Shown in pieces: positions 1 to 15,200 of a stretch of 49,219 nt of DNA. A model generated the notes under the pieces. The model was not told the origin of the DNA. It searched no databases and saw only the letters and a program-made list of their open reading frames with translations. Position numbers and translations under genes: made by a program. The DNA is taken from the NCBI GenBank assembly GCA_019136135.1, contig JAGVUR010000214.1:1-49219 (forward strand), given 5' to 3'. The stretch is from Verrucomicrobiota bacterium (GTDB lineage: Bacteria; Verrucomicrobiota; Lentisphaeria; Oligosphaerales; Oligosphaeraceae). How positions within the stretch are numbered: the stretch's first letter is position 1; every line of letters begins with the position of its first letter.

Positions 1-140
1 GATGAGAGCACCTTGGGTGCTGTTGGGGCATCCGGAGTGGGATGAGAGCACCTTGGGTGCTGTTGGGGCATCCGGAGTGGGATGAGAGCACCTTGGGTGC
101 TGTTGGGGCATCCGAGGTGGGATGAGAGCACCTTGGGTGG
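1..140. repeat. 40-bp tandem repeat array, about 3.5 copies
   Basis: Units start at 1, 41, 81 and 121. The first three are complete and nearly identical; the third differs only at its end (gaggtgg instead of ggagtgg). The last stops after 20 bases. Each unit contains the inverted repeat GCACC-ttg-GGTGC, so an RNA from here would form a row of small hairpins. A 40-bp period is not a multiple of three, and the plus frames meet TGA, so a coding role is unlikely. The array probably continues left of the window. Confidence 0.9.
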
Positions 141-205
141 CATGTCATGCCGCATTGGGCTAATCCCCGAAAAACCATCCCTGAACCAAGACGAATCTTT
201 CACAG

Positions 206-235
206 TTTCGTACTCAAAATACATGTGACATGCCC
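206..235 (+). repeat. Dispersed 30-bp motif, copy A
   Basis: This stretch matches the reverse complement of 23867-23896 with one mismatch in 30 bases. Its core is the near-palindrome CATGTGACATG. The two copies lie outside opposite ends of the ribosomal/RNA-polymerase block and point in opposite directions. Function unknown. Confidence 0.75.
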
Positions 236-273
236 TTTTGTGGCGAGATTGGAGAATTTTGGAATGGGCATGG

Positions 274-345
274 GACAGGTCGGACAGGTCGGACAGGTCG
301 GACAGGTCGGACAGGTCGGACAGGTCGGACAGGTCGGACAGGTCG
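274..345. repeat. 9-bp tandem repeat, 8 copies of gacaggtcg
   Basis: Eight perfect copies of gacaggtcg run from 274 to 345. The unit is three codons long, so short open frames across it read as repeated Gly-Gln-Val or Gly-Arg-Thr. These frames have no convincing start site or family match and lie next to two other arrays, so I treat this as intergenic simple-repeat DNA. Confidence 0.92.
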
Positions 346-353
346 GACAAATC

Positions 354-388
354 ATTCAGCATTCACCATTCACCATTCACCATTCAGC
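354..388. repeat. 7-bp tandem repeat, 5 copies of attcacc/attcagc
   Basis: Five consecutive 7-bp units: attcagc, three times attcacc, then attcagc. The array starts 9 bases after the 9-bp array and ends about 20 bases before the terminator that closes the rpsS operon. Confidence 0.88.
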
Positions 389-407
389 GTTGACATTGTT
401 TTTTGGC

Positions 408-449
408 ACAAAAAAATCCCATTTTCGGCTTTACGCCGAAAACGGGATT
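408..449 (-). terminator. Rho-independent terminator after rpsS
   Basis: Read on the minus strand, the arms AATCCCgTTTTCGGC and GCCGAAAAtGGGATT enclose a short loop and are followed by a run of seven T. It lies about 37 bases after the rpsS stop codon and closes the whole minus-strand ribosomal block. Confidence 0.88.
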
Positions 450-485
450 CCAATGCTTCGCAGCAGTTATGCGATCAAGCGATAA

Positions 486-758
486 TTACTTACCGGAGAT
501 AGCACCATGACCGCGGAACGTACGGGTGGGCGAGAACTCGCCAAGACGATGGCCAACCATGTTTTCAGTCACGAAAACCTTGTTGAAAACCTTGCCGTTG
601 TGAACTTCGAAAGTGTGACCGACGAACTCAGGCATGATCATCGAACGACGACTCCAGGTCCTAACAACCGTCTTCGCGTTCTTCTCATTCAACTTGTCGA
701 CTTTCTTCTTCAGGTGCTCATCGACAAATGGTCCTTTCTTAAGGGAACGATGTGACAT
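486..758 (-). CDS. rpsS: 30S ribosomal protein S19
   Basis: S19 binds the 16S rRNA 3' domain in the head of the small subunit. The 90-residue product begins [16 protein letters not shown] and carries the conserved [21 protein letters not shown] region and the C-terminal [13 protein letters not shown]; the length is normal. Its start codon overlaps the rplB stop by one base (TAATG), which suggests translational coupling. It is the last gene of this operon. In most bacteria rplV and rpsC follow, but here a terminator and tandem repeats do. Confidence 0.97.
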   Translation of the reverse strand: MSHRSLKKGPFVDEHLKKKVDKLNEKNAKTVVRTWSRRSMIMPEFVGHTFEVHNGKVFNKVFVTENMVGHRLGEFSPTRTFRGHGAISGK

Positions 759-1582
759 TATTTCTTCCTCCGCTGAATGATGAATTTCTCAGAATTCTTC
801 TTGGGCTTGCGTGTACGATAACCCTTCGCCAACTGCCCCCACGGGGACTTTGCGTGGCCACCGCTTGCACGACCTTCACCACCACCCATAGGATGGTCAA
901 TCGGGTTCTGGGCAACACCGCGGACATGCGGGCGGATTCCCAAATAACGCTTCTTTCCAGCCTTGCCCAAGTTGATGCTGCTGTGTTCCAAGTTGCCAAC
1001 CTGTCCGATCGTAGCACGGCACTTGCCGTGAATCAAGCGGATTTCGCCGCTGGGCAGCCTGATCTGGACATAGTCGCCTTCCTTGGCGCGGACGATGGCG
1101 CTCTGCCCAGCTGAACGAGCCAGGATGCCGCCACGACCAGGATACAATTCGATGCAATGGACATTCAATCCGTCTGGAATGTCCTTCAAGCAGTGGACGT
1201 GACCAGGCTTGTAGTCAGCGTTCGAACCGCTCATCACCACATCGCCCTGCTTCAAACCAACAGGACAAATGATGTAGGACTTCGTGCCATCTTCGTACTT
1301 GATCAACGCAATGCGGGCACTGCGGTTGGGATCGTACTCGATGTGCTCGACAACGGCAGGCATGTCGTCTTTGATACGCTTGAAATCGATGATGCGATAG
1401 CGACGCTTGACACCGCCGCCACGGAAACGAACCGTGATGCGACCCAAGTTGTTGCGACCGCCAGTCGAACGCTTGCCTTCAGTCAAGGACTTCTCGGGGG
1501 TGCGACGAGTCAACTCGGAAAAGTCGCTCACCGACATCTGTCTCCGTCCTGGAGACGTTGGCTTGTATTTCTTAATTCCCAT
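758..1582 (-). CDS. rplB: 50S ribosomal protein L2
   Basis: L2 is a primary 23S rRNA binder needed for subunit association and peptidyl transferase assembly. The 274-residue protein starts [14 protein letters not shown] and has the SH3-like core ([17 protein letters not shown]) followed by the conserved C-terminal [13 protein letters not shown] loop, which holds the essential histidine, and a basic tail ending RRKK. Length is typical. It lies between rplW (36 bases upstream) and rpsS. Confidence 0.97.
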   Translation of the reverse strand: MGIKKYKPTSPGRRQMSVSDFSELTRRTPEKSLTEGKRSTGGRNNLGRITVRFRGGGVKRRYRIIDFKRIKDDMPAVVEHIEYDPNRSARIALIKYEDGTKSYIICPVGLKQGDVVMSGSNADYKPGHVHCLKDIPDGLNVHCIELYPGRGGILARSAGQSAIVRAKEGDYVQIRLPSGEIRLIHGKCRATIGQVGNLEHSSINLGKAGKKRYLGIRPHVRGVAQNPIDHPMGGGEGRASGGHAKSPWGQLAKGYRTRKPKKNSEKFIIQRRKK

Positions 1583-1618
1583 CTTCTTGCCTCTATGCTA
1601 TTTGGTAAACCTCAAAAC

Positions 1619-1903
1619 TTACAGCAACTCGATGCTACCCTCGCTCAGGGTGACCAACGCCTTCTTCCAGTCCGGACGCTTGCCCAAACGTGCACTGCGC
1701 ATGCGCTTGCGCTTGCCAAGGCAGTTCATCGTCTGCACATCTGAAACCTTGACGCCATCGAAAATCGCTTCAACGGCTTTCTTGATTTCAATCTTATTGC
1801 TCTTCGGATTCACCTTCAGCGTGTAACGGCTGTACTTTTCGCTCAAGGCAGTCGCCTTTTCGGTAATCAATACCGTGTATACAATGTCGTAAGGATTGAA
1901 CAT
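1619..1903 (-). CDS. rplW: 50S ribosomal protein L23
   Basis: L23 sits at the exit of the peptide tunnel and docks trigger factor and SRP. The ATG at 1901-1903 gives 94 residues starting MFNPYDIVYTVLITEKAT, which matches the L23 N-terminus. An AGGAGG about 8 bases upstream, just past the rplD stop, decides this start over a longer in-frame option at 1936. The ITEKAT and VNPKSNKIEIKKAVE segments are typical. Confidence 0.95.
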   Translation of the reverse strand: MFNPYDIVYTVLITEKATALSEKYSRYTLKVNPKSNKIEIKKAVEAIFDGVKVSDVQTMNCLGKRKRMRSARLGKRPDWKKALVTLSEGSIELL

Positions 1904-1916
1904 GCTTATTTCCTCC

Positions 1917-2588
1917 TTACGCCAGTCTCTGACCAAGTGCCTGCAGACCAGCGCTCGTAATCACAACCTTCTTGCCCTGCATCAACGTATATGCATTCAC
2001 GTTGCCCGCACTCATCACAATCACATTGCCCAAGTTGCGGCTCGCCAGATACAGGTTCGACTCCTTCCAGCCATACTTCGAGTTTTCGTCTTCGACCGGA
2101 TCGAGGGCGGTGTTGTCAACAAGGATCAACGCCGTCTCTTCAACTCCGATGTTTTTCAGGAAGGCGACGAACTCTTTTGTCTTGGGAGTGGTCATCGTGA
2201 TTTCATCGACCACAATGATTTCGCCATCGTCAAGACGATCCGTGAAGACGCGCTTCAGGGCCAATTTCTCAACCTTGATGTTGACTTTCTTCGCATAGCT
2301 GCGAGGCTGGGGACCAAAGACAACTCCACCACCACGCCACAGGGGGCTGCGTGCGCTGCCGGTACGGGCACGACCGGTGCCCTTCTGACGCCAAGGCTTG
2401 CGCCCGCTGCCCTTGACCATGCTGCGGTTCTTCGTCGAGGCAGTGCCACTGCGCTGACCGGCCATAAAGGCAACAACGCTTTCCTTAACTGCCTGAACGC
2501 CTTTTTCGCGTTCAAGCCAGCTGTCGCTAATTTCAATCGAAGCGGGGCTTGTCGCGCCACTCATCGTTTTAACTTCCAATGTAGCCAT
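1917..2588 (-). CDS. rplD: 50S ribosomal protein L4
   Basis: L4 binds 23S rRNA domain I and lines the exit tunnel; in enterobacteria it also represses its own operon. The 223-residue protein contains the extended-loop signature around GSGRKPWRQKGTGRARTGS and the C-terminal Rossmann-like domain. The product is slightly longer than E. coli L4 (201). Its stop runs into the rplW Shine-Dalgarno sequence (13 bases between the reading frames). No S10-type leader was looked for because the operon start is far upstream. Confidence 0.96.
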   Translation of the reverse strand: MATLEVKTMSGATSPASIEISDSWLEREKGVQAVKESVVAFMAGQRSGTASTKNRSMVKGSGRKPWRQKGTGRARTGSARSPLWRGGGVVFGPQPRSYAKKVNIKVEKLALKRVFTDRLDDGEIIVVDEITMTTPKTKEFVAFLKNIGVEETALILVDNTALDPVEDENSKYGWKESNLYLASRNLGNVIVMSAGNVNAYTLMQGKKVVITSAGLQALGQRLA

Positions 2589-2604
2589 CTCGTGTCACCC
2601 CCGA

Positions 2605-3249
2605 TTAATGCTGCTGCTTCTTAACCGCATTGCGGACGATTACGTAGCCACCGTTCGCGCCAGGGATTGACCCCTTGACGAGAATCAGGTTGCTCTCTGG
2701 ACGAACATCGACGACCTGCAGGTTTTGGCTCGTGCGACGGACATTGCCCATTTGACCAGGCATCTTGCGTCCCTTGTAGACCTTGCCGGGAGCGGAGCAC
2801 GCACCGATAGAACCAGTACGGCGAGTCCAAGCGCCACCATGGCTCTTTCGACCACCGCCGAAATTCCAGCGGCGGACAACGCCTGCGAATCCGCGACCCT
2901 TGGTCTGCCCGGTCACGTCAACGAATTCGTCCTTTGCAAAGACGTCAGCCTTCAAGACGTCGCCGACCTTGGAATCCGAATCGGCATCCAGGCGAATTTC
3001 GCGGATGATCATCGGGGGGGTATCCTGGAGATTGGCTTCCCTGAGCATCCCGAGGACAGGCTTCGTCACATTCTTGACCTGCCGCCTGCCAAATCCCAGC
3101 TGCAACGCACTGTAGCCGTTGCGGGCCTGGGTGCGCAGGGCGACCACAGGACAAGGACCAACTTCGATCGCCGTGACGGGGACGGCAACGCCGTCGGCCG
3201 TAAACACGTGCGTCATACCTAATTTTTTACCTATCAAACCTTTTCTCAT
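2605..3249 (-). CDS. rplC: 50S ribosomal protein L3
   Basis: L3 helps start 50S assembly and reaches toward the peptidyl transferase centre. The 214 residues begin [16 protein letters not shown] and contain [17 protein letters not shown] and the loop [20 protein letters not shown]. The position of the PrmB-methylated glutamine in E. coli (GSIGQ) is alanine here, as in many other bacteria, so that modification is not expected. Second gene after rpsJ in normal S10-operon order. Confidence 0.97.
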   Translation of the reverse strand: MRKGLIGKKLGMTHVFTADGVAVPVTAIEVGPCPVVALRTQARNGYSALQLGFGRRQVKNVTKPVLGMLREANLQDTPPMIIREIRLDADSDSKVGDVLKADVFAKDEFVDVTGQTKGRGFAGVVRRWNFGGGRKSHGGAWTRRTGSIGACSAPGKVYKGRKMPGQMGNVRRTSQNLQVVDVRPESNLILVKGSIPGANGGYVIVRNAVKKQQH

Positions 3250-3266
3250 TGTTCACGCCTCCCATG

Positions 3267-3578
3267 TCAGATCTTGATGAAGATGTCAACACCAGCCGGA
3301 AGATTCAGCTTCTTCAACTCCTCAACCGTCTTCGGGCTGGGATCGATGATGTCAAGCAGACGCTTGTGGGTGCGAATCTCGAACTGTTCCATCGACTTCT
3401 TGTCAACGTGGGGCGAACGATTGACCGTGAACCGCTCAATGCGTGTCGGCAACGGAATCGGACCTACGACTTCAACGCCCGTCTTGCGGACAGTGTTGAC
3501 AATCTCCGATGTGCTCTGGTCCAGGATCGTATGCTCATACGCCTGGAGACGGATGCGAATGGATTGCTTCTTTGCCAT
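3267..3578 (-). CDS. rpsJ: 30S ribosomal protein S10 (NusE)
   Basis: S10 belongs to the 30S head and, as NusE, links NusG to the ribosome and antitermination complexes. The 103 residues carry [43 protein letters not shown] in separate conserved blocks, and the C-terminal [10 protein letters not shown]. Length is normal. It lies 85 bases after the EF-G gene, where many bacteria place tuf between fusA and rpsJ; tuf is instead far upstream at 20248. Confidence 0.97.
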   Translation of the reverse strand: MAKKQSIRIRLQAYEHTILDQSTSEIVNTVRKTGVEVVGPIPLPTRIERFTVNRSPHVDKKSMEQFEIRTHKRLLDIIDPSPKTVEELKKLNLPAGVDIFIKI

Positions 3579-3663
3579 GTCTCACTCTTTTGTTTATTGA
3601 CCTTTAAACAATGTGGATGCCTTAAGCTTGTCACAGTTGCCGCTCCCCTGTTCTGACTACGGG

Positions 3664-5616
3664 TCAAACCGGAGCATAAACTGCGGGTTCCGCTATGAAC
3701 TCGCCACGGCCACCGCTAAATGACCGCAACGCTGTCGCATAGCCAAACAACTCACTCAATGGCACCAACGCCAAAACTCTTGTCATGCCGAATTGGCATG
3801 ATTCCATCTCAGTGATCTTCCCGCGACGCAATTGCACATCGGCAATCACGCTCCCTACCTGCTCCTGGGGAACCGTCACCTCGATACGCATGATCGGCTC
3901 CAAAATCCGGGGATTGCTCCCCAAAACGGCATCCGACAATGCCTTCGACGACGCCGTCTGAAACGCCAGCTCCGATGGCTGCTCGCCACCCTCGCTCGCG
4001 CAAGACAGCAAAATCCGCATGTCCGTCAATCCAATCCCGTCACCGGTTCCTGAATCGACGATCTCCCGCAACCCCTCAAGGCATGCCTTGACATATTGCT
4101 CGGATGCCTCCGAACATCCTTCGCCGACGTCCATCACTACGCCGCTGCCTTCCGGCAATGGCTCGATGCAAACCACCACTCGAGCGCTCAATTCACGGCC
4201 GTCCGGAAGACGTTTCGTGAAATCGCATTCGGCCTCTCCACTTTGCGTTATCCCCTTGCGGTAGTTGACCGTAGGTTTTCCTGAACTCACTTGTATGCCC
4301 CAGTCGTCACGAAGCCGATCGCAAACGACGGACAAGTGGAGTTCCCCCATTCCTGAGAGCGTCCACTGTCCAGGTGCAGGTCCCCGATGCAGCCGCAACG
4401 TGGGATCCTCCTGGCACATTCCCTTGAGAACCGCCCCCAGCCCCTCGCTGTCCGTGTCTCCTCGCGCCTCGAGCGCGATGCTGATCACTGGCTCGGGAAA
4501 ATCTATCCTGTCAAAAATCTCTTGGACTCCTGGTTCACACAACGAATCTCCCGTTGCGGCTCCAGAGCCAAATCCACTTATTGCGACTATGTCGCCTGCA
4601 CACGCCTCTTCGACGATTTCCATCACGCTGGCGTGCATCTCGTAAATCCTTTCAACGACCAGCTCTTCGCCGGTCCGCATGTTCACCACCCTGTCTCCAG
4701 GACGGACACATCCCCCATAAAGGCGAACGCAGCTCAATGCCTCGCCAAACTCCTCCTCGGAGAAAGCCTTGAAAACCAACATCCCCAATCCAGATCGCCC
4801 TTCTCCAGGCGATGGCAGGTAGTTCCGAACCGCATCCAGCAATTCCGATACTCCGATGTCCTTCAAGGCACTCCCGCCAAACACGGGAACCAAGCGCCTC
4901 TCGGCTACCGCATCGCGCAATGCACGTTGCAGCAACTCCGCGCTTGGACGACGATCCGACAGATACTCGATCATGACCGCATCGTCAATCTCAGCAAGGC
5001 ATTCCACCAAATGCCCGAAAGCTTCCTCAACGACCTGGTCGCCCGAATGATCCTCAATGGAATCACCGTCAACCAGCTTGCCGCTGATCACATCGACCAT
5101 CCCGCGGAACTGCTCCTCGCACCCCAGCGGAACCTGCATCGGCGCCACTGGAACGCCAAATCGAGTCCCGATCTGACGGCAGACCCGCTCGAAGTCAGCT
5201 CCCACGCGGTCAAGCTTGTTCACAAATGCCAAGGTGGGAACCCGATGACGATCGGCGCAACGCCAAACCGTCTCCGATTGGGCCTGAACGCCGCTTACGC
5301 CGCAGTAAACCGCAACAACGCCATCCAAGACCCGCAAGACACGCTCGACCTCGGCCGTGAAATCAACGTGACCAGGTGTATCAACAACGTTCACGCGTAT
5401 GTCGCGCCAACGGCACAACACCGAAGCGCTGATGATACTGATTCCCCGCTCCCGCTCCTGCGGAAGCCAATCCGTCACGGTAGTCCCTTCGTGAACCTCG
5501 CCACAATGACGTATCTCGCCAGTCCAACGGAGTATCCGCTCCGTCAACGTCGTCTTGCCCGCGTCAATGTGAGCGATGATCCCGATGTTTCTCAAGCAGG
5601 ATGCTTCCGCGCACAT
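3664..5616 (-). CDS. Elongation factor G paralogue (spdEFG2/mtEF-G2-like)
   Basis: This is a translational GTPase acting in ribosome translocation or recycling. The 650-residue product has G1 AHIDAGKT (15-22), switch I with [15 protein letters not shown]3 DTPGH (79-83), G4 NKLD (133-136) and G5 GGSALK, followed by EF-G domains II-V ([33 protein letters not shown]). It is about 40-50 residues shorter than standard EF-G. Several stretches ([41 protein letters not shown]) resemble the recycling-type mitochondrial EF-G2/spdEFG2 branch more than classic FusA. It sits in the usual fusA place between rpsG and rpsJ. Being an EF-G is certain; the subfamily is my inference from remembered sequences. 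Confidence 0.85.
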   Translation of the reverse strand: MCAEASCLRNIGIIAHIDAGKTTLTERILRWTGEIRHCGEVHEGTTVTDWLPQERERGISIISASVLCRWRDIRVNVVDTPGHVDFTAEVERVLRVLDGVVAVYCGVSGVQAQSETVWRCADRHRVPTLAFVNKLDRVGADFERVCRQIGTRFGVPVAPMQVPLGCEEQFRGMVDVISGKLVDGDSIEDHSGDQVVEEAFGHLVECLAEIDDAVMIEYLSDRRPSAELLQRALRDAVAERRLVPVFGGSALKDIGVSELLDAVRNYLPSPGEGRSGLGMLVFKAFSEEEFGEALSCVRLYGGCVRPGDRVVNMRTGEELVVERIYEMHASVMEIVEEACAGDIVAISGFGSGAATGDSLCEPGVQEIFDRIDFPEPVISIALEARGDTDSEGLGAVLKGMCQEDPTLRLHRGPAPGQWTLSGMGELHLSVVCDRLRDDWGIQVSSGKPTVNYRKGITQSGEAECDFTKRLPDGRELSARVVVCIEPLPEGSGVVMDVGEGCSEASEQYVKACLEGLREIVDSGTGDGIGLTDMRILLSCASEGGEQPSELAFQTASSKALSDAVLGSNPRILEPIMRIEVTVPQEQVGSVIADVQLRRGKITEMESCQFGMTRVLALVPLSELFGYATALRSFSGGRGEFIAEPAVYAPV

Positions 5617-5707
5617 CTCAACGCCCCCCGTAAATTGTCAAATAAACCATTTCCAGCCAGACTGGACTCTCGCCAATCTGGCTGGAAATCAATAGCAGCA
5701 ACAAAAA

Positions 5708-6178
5708 TTACCAACGATAATGGGCAAATGCCTTGTTGGCATTCGCCATCTTGTGCGTATCGTCCTTCTTCTTGACGGCATTGCCGGTGTTGTCAAATGC
5801 GTCCAGCAATTCACTTGCCAGAGCCTTTGCCATCGGGACGCCCTTGCGGGCACGGCTGTAGTTGACGATCCAACGCAAGGCAACTGCCGTCTGCCGCTCG
5901 GCTGGAACTTCCAATGGAACCTGATACGTAGCACCGCCAACGCGGCGGCTCTTGACCTCAAGGCGAGGCTTGACATTCTCAAGAGCCTGCCTGAATACTT
6001 CCAATGGCTCCATATCAGCTTTCTTTTCCTTCAAAATATCCATCGCACCGTAGACGATAGACTGTGCCGTCGACTTCTTCCCGCGCTCCATAACCGTGTT
6101 GATCAAACGGGCAATGATCAGGTCGTTGTAGCGAAAGTCAGGAATCTGAGGATGCTTTTCTGCTCTTCTTCTTCTCAT
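5708..6178 (-). CDS. rpsG: 30S ribosomal protein S7
   Basis: S7 nucleates assembly of the 30S head and contacts tRNA in the E site. The 156 residues begin [19 protein letters not shown] and include [15 protein letters not shown], the [14 protein letters not shown] block and the C-terminal [21 protein letters not shown], all typical. It follows rpsL by 50 bases, the str-operon order. Confidence 0.97.
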   Translation of the reverse strand: MRRRRAEKHPQIPDFRYNDLIIARLINTVMERGKKSTAQSIVYGAMDILKEKKADMEPLEVFRQALENVKPRLEVKSRRVGGATYQVPLEVPAERQTAVALRWIVNYSRARKGVPMAKALASELLDAFDNTGNAVKKKDDTHKMANANKAFAHYRW

Positions 6179-6228
6179 CGTTCTTCCCTATGCTATTCAC
6201 TATGGCCAACTAGCCAATTGACTCCAAC

Positions 6229-6630
6229 TTACTTCTTGCCCTTTGCAGGTGCCGCACCGGGCTTCGGACGCTTCGTGCCGTACTTCGAACGACCTTGACG
6301 ACGCTTGTCAACGCCGAGGGTGTCCAAGGAACCGCGGACAATGTGATAACGAACACCAGGAAGGTCGCGGACACGACCACCACGAACCAGGACAACGCTG
6401 TGCTCCTGCAAGTTGTGACCTTCGCCACCGATGTAGGCGTTGATTTCCTGACCGTTCGTCAAACGAACACGGGCGTACTTACGCAAGGCTGAGTTAGGCT
6501 TCTTGGGAGTACGGGTGCTTACCTGAAGGCATACGCCACGGCGCTGGGGACACTGATCCAAGGCACGGACGCGGCTCTTGGCCGGCTTGACCCTGCGACC
6601 TTTTCTAATTAGTTGATTGATCGTCGGCAT
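6229..6630 (-). CDS. rpsL: 30S ribosomal protein S12
   Basis: S12 monitors codon-anticodon pairing in the decoding centre. The 133-residue protein has the expected [12 protein letters not shown] start, [13 protein letters not shown] with Lys43, and [22 protein letters not shown]. The residue usually Lys88 (Lys87 in E. coli numbering) is arginine here, encoded by CGC at 6367-6369. Lys43 is kept, as is the neighbouring Asp89 that RimO methylthiolates in E. coli. First gene of the str segment, about 276 bases after rpoC. Confidence 0.97.
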   Translation of the reverse strand: MPTINQLIRKGRRVKPAKSRVRALDQCPQRRGVCLQVSTRTPKKPNSALRKYARVRLTNGQEINAYIGGEGHNLQEHSVVLVRGGRVRDLPGVRYHIVRGSLDTLGVDKRRQGRSKYGTKRPKPGAAPAKGKK

Positions 6631-6906
6631 TACTTTTCTCGCTGAATTTCACTGAATACTATGTTAAAAATATCGAGTTGAATAATTTATCACGAATTTC
6701 CATGTTGTCAACCATCCACTGGAAAAGTTTTTTTTGAATCCTATGGTGTTCCTTAAGGGACTTCATTGGATCGGGTTTTGTTTCTATCTTTCAACATATA
6801 GAACGGACCGCCTGATGGCGCCCTTTTTTGGATTGGGCTTAGTCCATCGGCGGTCCCTCTTGTGCCGGAAGGATGGTTTTCCAGCTGTCGTCTTCAAGCT
6901 ACGCGA
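6631..6906 (-). other. rpoC-rpsL spacer with a long hairpin (6805-6856)
   Basis: No gene is seen in this spacer. Arms 6805-6818 and 6844-6856 pair over 13 bp with one bulged base (GGACCGCC...GGCGGTCC), with an inner GCCC/GGGC stem. No T run follows on the minus strand, so it is not a standard intrinsic terminator; it could be a processing or stability hairpin between the RNA-polymerase and str segments. Confidence 0.6.
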
Positions 6907-12114
<5,208 letters not shown>

Positions 12115-12247
12115 AATACAACCCTCCGTGTATTGGGTTTATGGTTGCCATTCAGTCTCTTGGGGGGCAAGGGTCAATCGCCATGCCCGCTTGACCCGAA
12201 AAACCGAATGCCTTTTCATTCAATCATTCGACGCTCTTCGGCTTAGC

Positions 12248-15200
12248 TTAGGCCTGCTTGCCCTTGCTACTTTCAACGCGTACGTCAAGACACAAACTCT
12301 GCATTTCCTTCATCAAGACGTTGAAGGATTCAGGCGTTCCTGCCTGCAACGAGTTGTCGCCATCCATAATCGAATTGTAAATCCTCGTACGTCCCTTGGT
12401 GTCGTCACTCTTAACCGTCAGCATTTCCTGCAGCGTATATGCCGCACCGTAGGCTTCCAATGCCCAAACTTCCATTTCGCCGAATCGCTGACCGCCGTGC
12501 TGGGCCTTGCCGCCCAACGGCTGCTGGGTAACAAGCGAGTACGGTCCAACGGCACGGGCGTGAATCTTGTTCGCAACCAAGTGATCCAACTTCAACATGT
12601 AAATCTGCCCAACCGTCACGCGCTGCGCAAAGGGGGCACCGGTCATGCCGTCGAACAAACGAGTCTTTCCATCGGTATCGACAAAGTAATCGGTCTTGTC
12701 GTTACCTTCCGAGTCAACGACGGTACCGTCTTCCTTCAGCGTCCATCCAAACTCGTCCACCTTTTTCTTCTTGGCCTGACCCAGCATCTTCCAGATTTGT
12801 TCTTCGGGTACGCCGTCGAACACCGGCGACGCCACCGTTATGCCCAGAATCTTCGCCGCATAGCCAATGTGGGTCTCAAAAACCTGCCCGATGTTCATTC
12901 GCGAAGGAACGCCCAACGGATTCAGGATGATGTCAATAGGAGTACCGTCGGCCATGAACGGCATGTCTTCTACAGGGACAATCTTTGCAACAATTCCCTT
13001 GTTGCCATGGCGTCCTGCCATCTTGTCGCCAACCGAAATCCTGCGCTTGCTGGCAATATAGACCTTGACGGCCTTGACTTGCCCCTGCTCTTCAGGATCG
13101 TTCTGCTGGGCTTTCTCGAGCGCTTCCTTCTTGCACTGGTCATTGTCACGCAAACGACCGCGGAACAGCTTGATGATTTCGTCAATGACACGCTTGATGT
13201 CGTCGCTCTTGGAATCGCCAGCACCTTCGTATCCATATTCTTCGCAACTTTGCGCAAGCCTGTTGAGCATGCTCTTGATGATCTTGCGATCTGCGGGAAT
13301 GATGTTTTCCGGTTCGCCGGCAACAAGGCGTGTAATAGCGAACGGCAGCTTCTTCCCAAGCAGCTCGGCGCTCAGCTTGTCAACCAACTGGCTCTGCAAG
13401 TCGGCCTGCTTCGCGCGATATTCTTCCTCGACGGCACGAACGCGGCTCTTGATGTCCGTCTTCGTCACCTTCGGCTTGGATGAATCGGCGCGACGCTCGA
13501 CGATCACGTCCATCACGATGCCGCTGCAACCGCCGGGAACCACAAGGGAGCTGTTCTTGACGTCGCTGGCCTTTTCGCCGAAAATCGCCTTCATCAGACG
13601 CTCCTCAGGCGCAAGGTCCGGCTCGTTCTTCGGAGTGATCTTGCCGACCAGGATATCGTTGGGACCGACTTCCGCGCCGATGCGGATCACGCCTTCGGTA
13701 TCCAGGTTGCGCAAACGCTCCTCGCTTTCGTTCGGGATGTCACGGGTAATTTCCTCGGCTCCCAGCTTGGTATCACGCGCCTGGATGTCTTCCATGCTCA
13801 TGTGAATGCTCGTGTAAACGTCCTCGGCAACCAACCTTTCGCTGATGATGATAGCGTCTTCGAAGTTGTATCCGTGCCAGGGCATGAAGGCGACCAGGAC
13901 GTTGCGCCCCAGCGCCAGCTCGCCATTGTCAGTGGATGCGCCATCGGCGATAGCCTGCCCCTTCTTGACCTTGTCGCCACGCTTGACAATGGGACGCTGG
14001 TTGAACAGGGTTGACGCATTGGTGCGCAAGAACTTGTACAGGTTGTATTCCTGGACTGATTCGGGATAATCCGTCTCCTGCGGCGACTTGCCGTCACGGG
14101 TCACAACAATCCGTGTCGCGTCCGAACTGAAGACAATGCCTTTTTCACGGGCATTGACCGTGGCGCGGGAATCCCTTGCAATCACTTCTTCCAAGCCGGT
14201 GCCGACTAGCGGACGCTCCGCGCGCAGCAGGGGAACTGCCTGGCGCTGCATGTTCGATCCCATCAACGCGCGGTTGGCGTCATCGTGCTCAAGGAACGGA
14301 ATCAAGCCTGCCGCCGCACTGATCATCTGCTTCGGCGAAACGTCGATGTACTGCACTTCCTCACGCTTCTTTTCGCCGAAATCACCGCCTAGACGGCAAA
14401 GTACGTTCTCGTTCTTGAATTGGCCTTCCTCGTCATACGGCGCGTTGGCCTGCGCGATGACGAATGCCTCTTCCTCGTCGGCAGTCAAGTAGTCAACCAC
14501 GTCGGTGACCTTGTGGTCGACCACGCGGCGGTAAGGAGATTCGATGAAACCGTACTCGTTGATCTTTCCGTACAAGGCCAAGGACGAAATCAATCCGATG
14601 TTCGGTCCTTCAGGAGTTTCGATAGGACAAATGCGACCGTAATGGCTCGAGTGAACGTCGCGGACTTCAAACCCGGCACGCTCGCGGGTCAAACCACCAG
14701 GTCCCAAAGCGCTAAGACGACGCTTGTTCGTCAACTCGGCAAGGCAGTTCGTCTGATCCATGAATTGGCTCAATTGGTTGCGACCGAAGAAGTCGCGGAT
14801 GACACCGCTCAATGCCTTCGTGTTAACCAACTTCGCAATCGTCATGTCGTCGTTGCCGGAATTCAACTTCTCCTTCATCAGGCTGTGGGTACGGGTCAAA
14901 CCGACCATGCACTGCTTAGTCAGCAATTCGCCAACAGTACGGATGCGGCGACGGCTCAAATGGTCGATGTCATCGCCACGACCCTGACCGCTGTGCAACT
15001 GCATCAGCAACGACGTGGAGCGGGCTATGTCTTCCTTAGTCAATACGCCGACGCGACTGCCCCAGTTCAACTGGAGACGCTGATTCATCTTGAAACGACC
15101 GACCAAACCAAGGTTGTAACGATGGGGATCCTCGAACATGCGACGGAACAGCTGCTTCGCGTTCGCGGCAGTGGGAGGATCGGTCGGACGCATGCGCCGG

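Noticed and set aside
1..140. CRISPR array from the 40-bp repeats
   Set aside because: Units are directly adjacent with no unique spacers and no cas genes nearby.
147..502. Short open frames reading Gly-Gln-Val or Gly-Arg-Thr repeats
   Set aside because: They run across three tandem arrays and have no recognisable domain or start context.
2810..2850. Missing PrmB-target glutamine in L3 as a special feature
   Set aside because: Alanine at this position is widespread in bacteria.
3664..5616. EF-G gene as a pseudogene because it is short
   Set aside because: The frame is intact, all GTPase motifs are present and domains II-V are recognisable; shortness fits a paralogue.
4387..5775. 462-codon open frame on the plus strand opposite the EF-G gene, and similar ones opposite rpoB and rpsA
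   Set aside because: Antisense shadows of strongly conserved genes without domains or ribosome binding sites.
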